NCBI RefSeq assembly: GCF_014656075.1
Contig: NZ_BNBS01000027.1
Location: 17,664 to 81,663, forward strand
Source of the DNA: Streptomyces hydrogenans
GTDB taxonomy: Bacteria; Actinomycetota; Actinomycetes; Streptomycetales; Streptomycetaceae
DNA: 64,000 nt
Direction of reading: 5' to 3'
The number at the start of each line of letters is the position of its first letter. The stretch's first letter is position 1. Shown one piece after another: positions 7,367 to 15,410 of the stretch. Below the pieces are notes generated by a model. It searched no databases and had not been told where the DNA came from. It saw only the letters and a program-made list of their open reading frames with translations. A program made the position numbers and the translations under genes.

Positions 7367-8629
7367 TCAGAAGTCCACCGGGTCGCGGACGAGGGGGCAG
7401 GTCATGCAGTGGCCGCCGCCTCGTCCGCGGCCCAGTTCCGCGCCGACGATGGTGATCACCTCGATGCCCGCCTTCCGCAGCAGCGTGTTGGTCTGGGTGT
7501 TGCGGTCGTAGGTGACGACCACGCCCGGCTCCAGGGCGACGGCGTTGTTGCCGCTGTCCCACTGCTGGCGCTCGGAGGCGTAGACGTCGCCCCCGGTCTC
7601 GATGACCCGCAGGCCCGGCAGGCCCAGCGCCTTGGCTACGACGTCCGTGAAGGGCGTGTCGCCCTCGTCGGTGATCTCGACGCCCGGGGCCCGGTCCGAG
7701 GGGCGCAGCGAGAAGCTGTGCACGGCGTCCACGATCCTCGGGTAGAGCGTGACGACGTCGCGGTCGGCGAAGGTGAAGACCGTGTCGAGGTGCATGGCGG
7801 AGCGCAGCCTGGGCATGCCCGCGACGACGACGTGCTCGGCGGCCCCCTGGTCGAAGAGGGCGCGGGCGACCTGGGTGACGGCCTGCCGCGAGGTGCGCTC
7901 GCTCATGCCCATGAGGACGACGCCGTTGCCGACCGGCATGATGTCGCCGCCCTCGAAGGTGGCCTGGCCCCAGTCCCGCTCGGGGTCCCCCCACCAGACG
8001 GTGGCGTCCCTGAAGTCGGGATGGTGGGTGTAGACCGCCTTCATGAGCAGCGTCTCGCCGTGCCGCGCGGGCCAGTAGAGCGGGTTGAGCGTGACGCCGC
8101 CGTACAGCCAGCAGGTGGTGTCGCGGGTGTACAGGGTGTTGGGCAGCGGCGGCATCAGGTACTCGCGGGCGCCGACGCCCTCGCGGGCCAGGGCGGCGTA
8201 GCCGGAGCGGACGTCCGGGGGCAGGTCGGCGGTGGACAGGCCGCCGATCAGGTACTCGGTCAGTTCGCGCGGGGCGAGGGAGTCGAGGAAGGCGCGGGTC
8301 TCGTCGATGAGCCCGAGGCCGACCTCGTTGGCGATGATCTTGCGGTCGAGGAGCCACGCCCTGGCTTCGGGGAGGGCCATGGTCTCGGTCAGCAGGTTGT
8401 GCAGCTCGACGACCTCGACCCCGCGCTGGACCATCTTGTTGACGAAGTCGGCGTGGTCGCGCTGGGCGTTCTCCACCCACATGACGTCGTCGAAGAGCAG
8501 GTCGTCGGAGTTGGTCGGGGTCAGCCGGCGGTGGGCGAGGCCCGGTGAGCAGACGAGGACCTTGCGGAGCCTGCCGACCTCGGAGTGGACGCCGAGGGGA
8601 CGGGCGGCTGCGGGCGTTTCGGGGTTCAT
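7367..8629 (-). CDS. arcA: Arginine deiminase
   Basis: A protein of 420 residues of normal arginine deiminase length. It hydrolyses L-arginine to citrulline and ammonia in the cytoplasm. Recognisable elements are GVHSEVGRLRKVLVCSPG at the N-terminus, the ENAQRDH and TRDTTCW regions, FEGGDIMPVGNGVVLMGMSERTS (substrate-binding Asp/Glu), and the catalytic Cys in GGGHCMTCPL near the C-terminus. ATG 8629 is preferred over an upstream in-frame ATG because the family starts here and GGAAAGG lies upstream. It is 22 nt downstream of arcD, so the two form an operon. No ornithine carbamoyltransferase or carbamate kinase gene is next to it. Confidence 0.95.
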   Translation of the reverse strand: MNPETPAAARPLGVHSEVGRLRKVLVCSPGLAHRRLTPTNSDDLLFDDVMWVENAQRDHADFVNKMVQRGVEVVELHNLLTETMALPEARAWLLDRKIIANEVGLGLIDETRAFLDSLAPRELTEYLIGGLSTADLPPDVRSGYAALAREGVGAREYLMPPLPNTLYTRDTTCWLYGGVTLNPLYWPARHGETLLMKAVYTHHPDFRDATVWWGDPERDWGQATFEGGDIMPVGNGVVLMGMSERTSRQAVTQVARALFDQGAAEHVVVAGMPRLRSAMHLDTVFTFADRDVVTLYPRIVDAVHSFSLRPSDRAPGVEITDEGDTPFTDVVAKALGLPGLRVIETGGDVYASERQQWDSGNNAVALEPGVVVTYDRNTQTNTLLRKAGIEVITIVGAELGRGRGGGHCMTCPLVRDPVDF

Positions 8630-8651
8630 CGCCGGCCTTTCCGGGAGGGGT

Positions 8652-10112
8652 TCACAGCTCGATCCAGCCGGCGCCGAGGGCGATGACGCCGACCACGGCA
8701 CCGGCCACGGAGACGGCGCAGACGACCGCCTCGCGGGGGGAGAAGAGGCGCCGGCCCTGCTCCCGGCGGGCCTTGACGAAGAGCAGGGTGGCGGGGGCGT
8801 AGAGGATGAGGGAGACGAGGACGAACTTGAGTCCGGCCGCGTAGAGCAGGAAGGCCGTGTAGAGGGTGGCGACGGCGGCGACGACGAGTTCGCGGCGGGT
8901 GCCCGTCCCGGCCACCCGGTTCTCCCGGGGGCGCAGGGCGATCTTGAGGGCGAAGCCGGCGGCCAGCAGGAAGGGGATGAGGCTGAGGGCGCTGGTCAGG
9001 TCGAGGGCGAAGTTGAAGGCGTCGTCGGAGAAGGCGGTGACGACGAGCACGACCTGGCTCAGCGCGGTGGTCAGGAGCAGCGCGGGGGCGGGCACGTCGT
9101 TCGCCGTGGTGCGGCCGAGGAAGCGGGGCATGTCGTCGTCCTCGGCGGCGACGAAGAGGACTTCGGCGGCCATCAGGGTCCAGGCGAGGTAGGCGCCGAG
9201 GACGGAGACGATCAGGCCGACGCTGACGAAGACCTTGCCCCAGGTGCCGACGGCGGCCTCCAGGACGCCGGCCATGGAGGGCTGGCGCAGCTCGGCGATC
9301 TCGCTCATGGGCAGGATGCCGTAGGACACGATGGTGACCGAGGCGAAGACGGCGAAGACGCTGAGGAAGCCCAGGACGGTGGCGCGGCCGACGTCCTCGC
9401 GGCGCCGGGCGTGCCGGGAGTAGACGCTGGCGCCCTCCACGCCGAGGAAGACGAAGACGGTGGCGAGCATGGTGCCGCGGACCTGCTGGAAGAGGGAGCC
9501 CGCGTAGTCGGCGCCGCCGAAGTTCTCGGCGAAGACGGCGGGCTTGAAGCAGAACAGCGCCAGGAGGACGAAGACCAGGATGGGCACGACCTTGGCGACC
9601 GTGACGATCCGGTTGATGGCCGCCGCCTCCTTGACGCCGCGCCGGATCAGCAGGAAGAAGCCCCAGAGGCCGAGCGAGGAGAGGACGATCGCGAGGGCGG
9701 AGTCGCCGTCGCCGAGGGCGGGGGCCACGGCCCCGATCGTCGACATGATGAGGACCCAGTAGGTGACGTTGCCGACGCAGGCGCTGGCCCAGTAGCCGAA
9801 GGCCGAGAAGAAGCCGAGGTACTCGCCGAAGCCGGCCTTGGCGTACGCGTACACGCCGGCGTCCAGGTCGGGGCGGCGCACGGCGAGCGTCTGGAAGACG
9901 AAGGCGAGCATGAGCATGCCGGTGCCGGCGACGGCCCAGGCGATGAGCGCTCCGGCGACGCCGGTCTCCTGGGCGAAGCGCCGGGGCAGGGAGAAGACCC
10001 CCGCGCCGACCATGGAGCCGACGACCATGGCGGTGAGCGTGAGGAGACTGAGCTTGACCGACGGCGGAGCGCCGTCGGGGGCGGCCTCGGCGCTGGGTTC
10101 CGCTGCGGTCAT
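8652..10112 (-). CDS. arcD: Arginine/ornithine antiporter-type APC permease
   Basis: An APC-superfamily permease of 486 residues with about 12 membrane helices. The first helix carries VVGSMVGAGVFSLP, the classical unwound G-S/A-G substrate motif of APC carriers. Later regions (GVYAYAKAGFGEYLGFFSAFGYW, FVFLGVEGASVYSRHARRREDVG) resemble the arginine-ornithine exchanger ArcD and related basic amino-acid carriers. The pairing with arcA makes arginine import with ornithine or citrulline export the most likely role. The operon promoter region upstream (10113-10250) contains TAGAGT at 10176-10181 on the minus strand as a possible -10 box, and the palindrome GGTGATCACC. Confidence 0.9.
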   Translation of the reverse strand: MTAAEPSAEAAPDGAPPSVKLSLLTLTAMVVGSMVGAGVFSLPRRFAQETGVAGALIAWAVAGTGMLMLAFVFQTLAVRRPDLDAGVYAYAKAGFGEYLGFFSAFGYWASACVGNVTYWVLIMSTIGAVAPALGDGDSALAIVLSSLGLWGFFLLIRRGVKEAAAINRIVTVAKVVPILVFVLLALFCFKPAVFAENFGGADYAGSLFQQVRGTMLATVFVFLGVEGASVYSRHARRREDVGRATVLGFLSVFAVFASVTIVSYGILPMSEIAELRQPSMAGVLEAAVGTWGKVFVSVGLIVSVLGAYLAWTLMAAEVLFVAAEDDDMPRFLGRTTANDVPAPALLLTTALSQVVLVVTAFSDDAFNFALDLTSALSLIPFLLAAGFALKIALRPRENRVAGTGTRRELVVAAVATLYTAFLLYAAGLKFVLVSLILYAPATLLFVKARREQGRRLFSPREAVVCAVSVAGAVVGVIALGAGWIEL

Positions 10113-10250
10113 GGCGTACCTCCCCGGTGCGCACGCGCCCCGGTCTGGCGCGAAGAGGAGCGTCGGGCCGCTCAGACTCTAGCCGGTGATCACCCCTTAC
10201 GCCCCTTTTGTAGCGATTGATGGTTACGGGGCTCCGTCGGGCGGTACGGG

Positions 10251-10281
10251 CTCCGCGGCGGCGCGCCCGGCGCCCGCGGAG
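10251..10281 (-). terminator. Hairpin after the adenosine deaminase-like gene
   Basis: Inverted repeat CTCCGCGG (10251-10258) and CCGCGGAG (10274-10281) with a GC-rich loop that can pair further. It is located downstream of the leftward deaminase gene and upstream of arcD. Confidence 0.5.
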
Positions 10282-10314
10282 TGCGGGGGCCGGGCGCGCG
10301 GAGGGTGGACAGGG

Positions 10315-11955
10315 TCAGCGGACCGGGGTCGCGTGGGCCGTCTCGAAGGCGGCGAAGGCGGCCTCCTGACGCCATTCGAGGGCGGCCTTCGGGCTGCCCT
10401 CGACGAGCCGGCGGCAGGCCGAGGAGCGGACCGGGGTGCCGGGGCGCTCGCCTCGGCAGGCGGGGACGGTGCGGTAGCCCTCGGCCGTCGGGTTGCCGCG
10501 CCACAGGCTCGCGCCCGGGACGAAGGCGTACTCCAGGGAGGCGCGGGCGAGGTCCTTCAGCTCCGGGTACGACAGGCCGTAGGTGCGGGACGCGTACGCG
10601 TACTCGTGGCTGATGTCGATCCGGGACACCCCGGGGTCGTCGGTGGCGAGCACCACCGGCACGCCGTAGGCGCGGTACGTCTCGAAGGGGTGCTCGGCGC
10701 CGCGCACGCCGAGGATCTGGGCGTTGCTGGTGAAGGGCACCTCGACGGCGACCTCCCGGGCGGCCATGGTGCGGGCGGTGGACCGCCAGTCGGTCTCGTG
10801 GACCAGGTCCACGCCGTGCCCGACGCGCTCGGTGCGGGCGACGTCGACGGCCTCGGCGATGTGGAAGGTCAGGTCCTCGGGCTTGACCAGGCCGGGCCAC
10901 AGCTCGCCGGCGTGCAGGGTCACGTGCGCCTCGGGGTGGATCCCGCGCAGGTGGGCCAGCATCCGCATCTGGAGGCTGTAGTTCGCGAGGGAGCTGTCCC
11001 AGTCCTCCGGCTGGACCAGGTTGACGGCGACGAAGCGCTCGTCGCGCTCGGCCAGCCGCATGCCGAGCGCCATCTGGGTGAAGACCCGGACGGGCGTGCT
11101 GCCGCGGGAGACCTGGGAGATCCAGCGGACGGTGAGCCCGCAGGCGGGCCGCTCGCGCTCGGTGCCGCAGCCCGCCGCCTTCCGGAACTCGGCGTCGCCG
11201 TCGTCGGCCTCCTTCACCGCCTCGTCGACGAGGGCGTCCAACCGGCCGTCGGCCGTGAGCTTCTTGTACAGCGCGGCGAGGTCCGGGTCCCATCCGACGC
11301 TGTCGGCGAGCTTGTTGGCGCTCCACGAGGCCGGGCTGACCATCGTCTCCAGGTACGACTGGTTCTGCGCGGCGACGTCGTCGGCGAACTCGGCGAGCAG
11401 CTTGCCGCGGTGACGCCAGGTCACCTCGCCGAACTTTCCGAAGGTGTCGAAGAAGTGGTCGTGGCCGTTGCCGTCCGGCGGGAAGTCCTCCATGGACCAG
11501 GCGCGGACGAGCGCGTCGTGGAAGGCCCGGTCCCCCGCCGCGTCGGCGGCGGGACGGGTGCCGGGGCCGCAGGGCGGGACGACCGCGGTCATCGTGGCGG
11601 TGTCGACGCAGAGGCCGTCCTCGGCCGCGAGGGTGATCAGGTACTCGGTGGAGACGGCTCCGGAGAGGTGGTTGTGGAGCTCCCCGCCCTTGGGCATCAT
11701 CCGGAAGAACGCGTCGAGCCGGGCGGGCCGGTCGCGTACGGACGCGAGGTAGGCGTCGGTGCGGGCCTCGCCCGGGGTCGGCACCCGGAGCGCGGCGGCG
11801 GGTCCCGCGGCCGGAAGGGCTGCGGTGGACGCCGGGGCGCCGGCGGCGGGATGGGCGGAGGCGGGGAGGGCGGCGCTCAGCGGCAGCAGGCCGAGCGCGG
11901 CCACGGCGGCCGGGAGGAACCGGCGGCGGGTGGCGGATCGGTGGGGCGTAGTCAC
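10315..11955 (-). CDS. Exported adenosine deaminase-like (ADGF/ADA2-type) enzyme
   Basis: A protein of 546 residues with a twin-arginine signal (SATRRRFLPAAVAALG) and an adenosine/AMP deaminase TIM-barrel. Zinc and catalytic motifs are all present in order: MPKGGELHNHLSGA (HxH), VTLHAGEL (catalytic Glu), RVGHGVDL and ATDDPG (Asp ligand). Large inserts relative to cytoplasmic Add resemble the secreted ADGF branch. The likely reaction is extracytoplasmic adenosine to inosine. I place the start at GTG 11955, just ahead of the signal. Oddly, a GGAG-preceded ATG at 11960 in another frame opens a three-codon frame (Met-Pro-Gly) whose TGA overlaps this GTG. Longer in-frame extensions are low-complexity. 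Confidence 0.85.
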   Translation of the reverse strand: MTTPHRSATRRRFLPAAVAALGLLPLSAALPASAHPAAGAPASTAALPAAGPAAALRVPTPGEARTDAYLASVRDRPARLDAFFRMMPKGGELHNHLSGAVSTEYLITLAAEDGLCVDTATMTAVVPPCGPGTRPAADAAGDRAFHDALVRAWSMEDFPPDGNGHDHFFDTFGKFGEVTWRHRGKLLAEFADDVAAQNQSYLETMVSPASWSANKLADSVGWDPDLAALYKKLTADGRLDALVDEAVKEADDGDAEFRKAAGCGTERERPACGLTVRWISQVSRGSTPVRVFTQMALGMRLAERDERFVAVNLVQPEDWDSSLANYSLQMRMLAHLRGIHPEAHVTLHAGELWPGLVKPEDLTFHIAEAVDVARTERVGHGVDLVHETDWRSTARTMAAREVAVEVPFTSNAQILGVRGAEHPFETYRAYGVPVVLATDDPGVSRIDISHEYAYASRTYGLSYPELKDLARASLEYAFVPGASLWRGNPTAEGYRTVPACRGERPGTPVRSSACRRLVEGSPKAALEWRQEAAFAAFETAHATPVR

Positions 11956-12164
11956 CCCGGCATGATCGTGAACTCCGGGTGGGACCCGGGGCCGGTGAAA
12001 CGCCGCGCGGGGCCCGACCACCCGACCGAGTGACCGGAACCGCCTCGAACGAGTGATCCCGGGGATCACGTTCGCGTGTCCGGCGCGGCGCATGGTGCCG
12101 GACGGAGCGGGCAGCCGCCGCGTGAACGGGTCCACGACGGCACGAACCGCGGCAGGGGGTCGCC

Positions 12165-12584
12165 ATGTCCACCGCACGCGACATCATGACCCCGGACGTG
12201 ACCTGCGTCCGGAGCGAGGAGAGCGTGGTCGACGCCGCGCGGAGGATGGTCGAGCGCGACGTCGGCGCGCTGCCGGTCCTCGGCCCCGACGGCCGCGTGC
12301 GGGGCATGCTCACCGACCGCGACATCGTGGTGCGGGTGGTCGCCGAGGGCCGGGACCCGGCCGCGTGCACCGCCGGCGAGCTGATCCGGGGCGAACTCCT
12401 CACGGTCGGCGCCGACGACTCCCTGGCGCTGGTCCTGGAGCTGATGGCCGACCGCAGGGTCCGCCGGGTGCCGGTGGTCGACGGATCCGTGCTGGTCGGC
12501 ATCATCGCCCAGGCGGACGTGGCCCGCCGGCTCCCCGACGGCACGGTCGGCGACCTCGTCTCGGACGTCTCCCGGGCCACCTGA
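12165..12584 (+). CDS. Tandem CBS-domain protein
   Basis: A stand-alone protein of 139 residues made of two CBS motifs, resembling the dormancy-associated Hrp1 type. Motif one contains ARDIMTPDVTCV, GALPVLGPDGRVRGMLTDRDIV. Motif two contains RRVPVVDGSVLVGIIAQADVA. CBS pairs bind adenosyl ligands such as AMP, ATP or SAM and act as energy sensors; no partner domain is present here. AGGGGGT lies before the ATG. The gene diverges from the deaminase-like gene, and the gap is about 210 bp. Confidence 0.9.
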   Translation: MSTARDIMTPDVTCVRSEESVVDAARRMVERDVGALPVLGPDGRVRGMLTDRDIVVRVVAEGRDPAACTAGELIRGELLTVGADDSLALVLELMADRRVRRVPVVDGSVLVGIIAQADVARRLPDGTVGDLVSDVSRAT

Positions 12585-12643
12585 TCCGCCGCCGGAGGAG
12601 CCGGTCCGGCAGAACGCCGTCGGAGGAGCCGGGCCGGGTCGGA

Positions 12644-12659
12644 GGCCCCCCGAGGGGCC
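12644..12659. terminator. Short convergent hairpin
   Basis: GGCCCC-ccga-GGGGCC between the ends of the convergent CBS and lactate monooxygenase genes. The stem is only 6 bp, so it is weak. A 13-base direct repeat (about 12592 and 12623, GGAGGAGCCGG core) lies beside it. Confidence 0.35.
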
Positions 12660-12666
12660 GGGCCGC

Positions 12667-13845
12667 TCAGAGGCGCCGCAGGGCGCCCTCCGCGCGCAGG
12701 TCGGCGAGGGTCGGGTAGCCGTCGACGGCCATGAGGAGGTCGGCCTCGGCGAGGAGCGCGCGCAGGACGTGCACGATCCCGTCCTCGCCGCCGGCCGCCA
12801 GGCCGTACGCGTAGGGGCGGCCGACGCCGACGGCGGTGGCGCCGAGGGCGAGCGCCTTCACGACGTCGGCGCCGGTGCGGACGCCCGAGTCGAAGAGCAC
12901 GGGCAGTCCGTCGGCCGCCTCGACGACGCCGGGGAGCGCGTCGAGGGCGGGAAGGCCGCCGTTGGCCTGCCGGCCGCCGTGGTTGGAGCAGTACACCGCG
13001 TCCACCCCGCCGTCGCGGGCGCGGCGCACGTCCTCGGGGTGGCAGAGGCCCTTGAGGATCAGCGGCAGGTCGGTGAGGGAGCGCAGCCACGGCAGGTCGG
13101 CCCAGGTCAGGGGGTTTCCGAAGACGCCGACCCATTCGAGGATGGCGGCCCCGGGGTCCTCCTCGGGCGCCTTGGCGAGGCGGGCCCGGAAGACCGGGTC
13201 GGAGGTGTAGTTGGCGAGGCAGTGGCCGCGCAGCTGCGGGAAGTTGCTCGCGGCGAGGTCGCGCGGGCGCCAGCCGGTGACCCAGGTGTCGAGGGTGACG
13301 ACGATCCCCCGGAAGCCGGCGGCCTCGGCGCGCCGCACCAGGCTCTCGGCGAGGTCCCGGTCGGTGGGCGTGTACAGCTGGAAGAAGCCGGGGGTGTCGC
13401 CGAACTCGGCGGCGACGTCCTCCATCGGGTCCACGGTGAGGGTGGAGGCGACCATGGGCACGCCGGTGCGGCGGGCCGCGCGGGCGGTGGCGAGGTCGCC
13501 GTGCCCGTCCTGGGCGCAGAGGCCGATGACGCCGACGGGCGCCATGAACAGCGGGGAGGGCAGCCGGAGTCCGAAGAGGTCGACGCCGAGGTCCCGGGTG
13601 GTGGCCCCGACCATCATCCGGGGCACCAGGCCCCACCGCTCGAAGGCGGTCACGTTGGCCCGCTGGGTGAACTCGTCGCCGGCGCCGCCCGCCACGTAGG
13701 AGACGACCGACGGGGGCAGCGCGGCGCTCGCCCGGGCCTCCAGTTCGGCGTAGCTCATGGGGAGGGCGGGGAGGACGCCGCCGAGCCCGGCGAGGTAGAT
13801 CTCGTTCTGGTAGTCGCCGTACCGCCCGCCGAACGCGCCGCTCAT
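12667..13845 (-). CDS. Lactate 2-monooxygenase (FMN-dependent alpha-hydroxy acid oxidase)
   Basis: An FMN enzyme of 392 residues that should convert L-lactate and O2 to acetate, CO2 and water. The N-terminus GDYQNEIYLAGLGGVLPALP followed by MSYAELEARA is characteristic of the mycobacterial lactate 2-monooxygenase branch rather than glycolate oxidase. Active-site elements are VSYVAGGAGDE, GVIGLCAQDGHGDLATA, the base and substrate-binding His/Arg in SNHGGRQANGGLPALD, and the FMN phosphate loop FDSGVRTGADVVKALALGA. The start at ATG 13845 matches the family; a longer in-frame start at 13917 adds only Ala/Pro/Gly sequence. No partner gene of lactate metabolism is adjacent. Confidence 0.92.
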   Translation of the reverse strand: MSGAFGGRYGDYQNEIYLAGLGGVLPALPMSYAELEARASAALPPSVVSYVAGGAGDEFTQRANVTAFERWGLVPRMMVGATTRDLGVDLFGLRLPSPLFMAPVGVIGLCAQDGHGDLATARAARRTGVPMVASTLTVDPMEDVAAEFGDTPGFFQLYTPTDRDLAESLVRRAEAAGFRGIVVTLDTWVTGWRPRDLAASNFPQLRGHCLANYTSDPVFRARLAKAPEEDPGAAILEWVGVFGNPLTWADLPWLRSLTDLPLILKGLCHPEDVRRARDGGVDAVYCSNHGGRQANGGLPALDALPGVVEAADGLPVLFDSGVRTGADVVKALALGATAVGVGRPYAYGLAAGGEDGIVHVLRALLAEADLLMAVDGYPTLADLRAEGALRRL

Positions 13846-13939
13846 CCTGGGCCCCGCCCTTCCGTCGCCGTCCCGGGCCGGGCCCGCCCCGGCCGCCGGT
13901 GGCGCCCACGGTGCCATTCCGCGGGCCGGAGCGCCATGG

Positions 13940-14245
13940 TCAGGAGGGAGGCGCGAGGCGTCCGGGGCCGTGCCCGGGCAGATGGAGGCACATGCGGAGT
14001 TCGTCCTCCGGCACGGCCGTGACCTGTTGTCCCCAGTGCGCGGTGAGGCGGCGGGCGACGTCGAGGAGGCGGCGCCGGTCCTCGGGGGTGTGGGCGGGGA
14101 AGCTCGCGCGGCCCCGGGCGGAGATCGCGTGGCCGAGTTCGCCGAAGAGCACGTCGCGGAAGCGGCGTTCCTCCTCCTCGGTCAGCGGGGAGGGCGCCGG
14201 CCCGTCGGTCACCGGCCGGACGTTGTACAGCTCCCGGGGCTCCAT
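13940..14245 (-). CDS. Small conserved-looking protein of unknown function
   Basis: A soluble protein of 101 residues with AAGGAG eight bases before its ATG, so it is probably real. It is charged and helical in the middle (PLTEEEERRFRDVLFGELGHAISARGR) and contains TPEDRRRLLDVARRLTAHWGQQVTAVPEDEL. I do not recognise a family. It is transcribed away from the phosphotransferase gene at 14362 and toward the lactate monooxygenase gene, with a gap of about 95 bp. Confidence 0.6.
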   Translation of the reverse strand: MEPRELYNVRPVTDGPAPSPLTEEEERRFRDVLFGELGHAISARGRASFPAHTPEDRRRLLDVARRLTAHWGQQVTAVPEDELRMCLHLPGHGPGRLAPPS

Positions 14246-14361
14246 GGGATCGCCGCTCCTTGTCGTCGCTTGTCGTCGGGTGGGTGCGGGATCGAGCCCG
14301 ACGGCCCGTGGGCGAGCATATTCCGGTGCGCGCGGGGCGGGACCGGTGGTGGAATCGCCGG

Positions 14362-15396
14362 ATGCGCAGCAGCGACGGGCCGGCGACGGCGGCGGTGGAG
14401 ACGGTGGTGGACCGGGGGCGGTTCCCGGACGCGGCGACCCCCTGGGACGACGGGCGGTGGCGGCGGGAGACGCTCGGCTGGGCCGAGGAGGTCCTGGCGG
14501 AGCACGGCCTCGCGGAGACGGGGGCGCGTGAGGTGCGGGTCCGCCCGTGGTCCGTCCTGATCCGCTTCCGCACCGGCGACGGCGGGCGGGACGCGGTCTG
14601 GCTGAAGGCCGGCGCCCCGTCCAACGCCTTCGAGGCGGGGCTCGCCGGGGCGCTCGCCGCGTGGGTGCCCGAGCACGTGATGACCCCGCTGGCGGTGGAC
14701 GCCGGGCGGGGCCGGGTGCTGCTGCCCGACGGCGGACCGCTGTTCCGGGGGCTGCTCGACGAGGGCGCGGCCGGCCCGGAGGCGTGGACGGCGGCGCTGG
14801 GGCGGTACGCGGACCTGCAGCGGCGGCTCGTCCCGTACGCGGACCGGCTCGTCGGCCTCGGGGTGCCGCGGGCGCGGACCCGGGACCTCCCGGACGCCTT
14901 CGACGCCCTGGTGGCCGACAACCCCCTCCTCGACGCCGCCGAGCGGGCCGCGCTGCTGCGGCGGCGGCCGCGGCTCGTCGAACTGTGCGCGGAACTGGAC
15001 GCGTTCGGCCTGCCGGACACGCTCGACCACTGCGACCTGCACGACGGGCAGGTCCTCGCCCCGGCCCCCGGCCGCTTCACCTTCTTCGACTGGGGCGACG
15101 CCTCCGTCGCGCACCCCTTCGGCAGCCTCCTGATCCCCGTCCGCGCGGTGCGGGAGCGGTACGGTCCCGAGCACGTGGCCCCGATGGTGGACGCGTATCT
15201 GGAGCGGTGGTCGGGGCTCGGCCCGTCCGCCCCGGAGCTGCGACGGGCCGCGGCCCTGGCGGTCCGCCTGGCGGCGCTGGGGCGTGCGGGCACCTGGTTC
15301 CGGCTGTTCCCCGGGACGCCGCTGGCCGACAGTCACGATTCGAGCGCGTACTGGCTGCGGGAGCTCTTCGGAGCGGAGGACCTGACGGCGGTGTGA
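14362..15396 (+). CDS. Aminoglycoside phosphotransferase-fold protein
   Basis: A protein of 344 residues with the APH/choline-kinase fold. The catalytic loop reads DHCDLHDGQV (Brenner-like HxD), with Gln where many members have Asn. It is followed by FFDWGDA, the DFG-equivalent metal loop. The N-terminal half holds the ATP-binding sheet (VRVRPWSVLIRFRTGDGG, VWLKAGAPSN with the Lys). The substrate is unknown; many members phosphorylate small metabolites rather than antibiotics. The ATG at 14362 has no strong ribosome binding site. The gene converges on lysA with a 14-bp gap. Confidence 0.8.
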   Translation: MRSSDGPATAAVETVVDRGRFPDAATPWDDGRWRRETLGWAEEVLAEHGLAETGAREVRVRPWSVLIRFRTGDGGRDAVWLKAGAPSNAFEAGLAGALAAWVPEHVMTPLAVDAGRGRVLLPDGGPLFRGLLDEGAAGPEAWTAALGRYADLQRRLVPYADRLVGLGVPRARTRDLPDAFDALVADNPLLDAAERAALLRRRPRLVELCAELDAFGLPDTLDHCDLHDGQVLAPAPGRFTFFDWGDASVAHPFGSLLIPVRAVRERYGPEHVAPMVDAYLERWSGLGPSAPELRRAAALAVRLAALGRAGTWFRLFPGTPLADSHDSSAYWLRELFGAEDLTAV

Positions 15397-15410
15397 CGGC
15401 GCCCGGGCGG

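Noticed and set aside
10176..10194. FNR- or CRP-type operator at GGTGATCACC upstream of arcD
   Set aside because: A bare 10-bp palindrome without the spacing of CRP or FNR boxes. Not enough to name a regulator.
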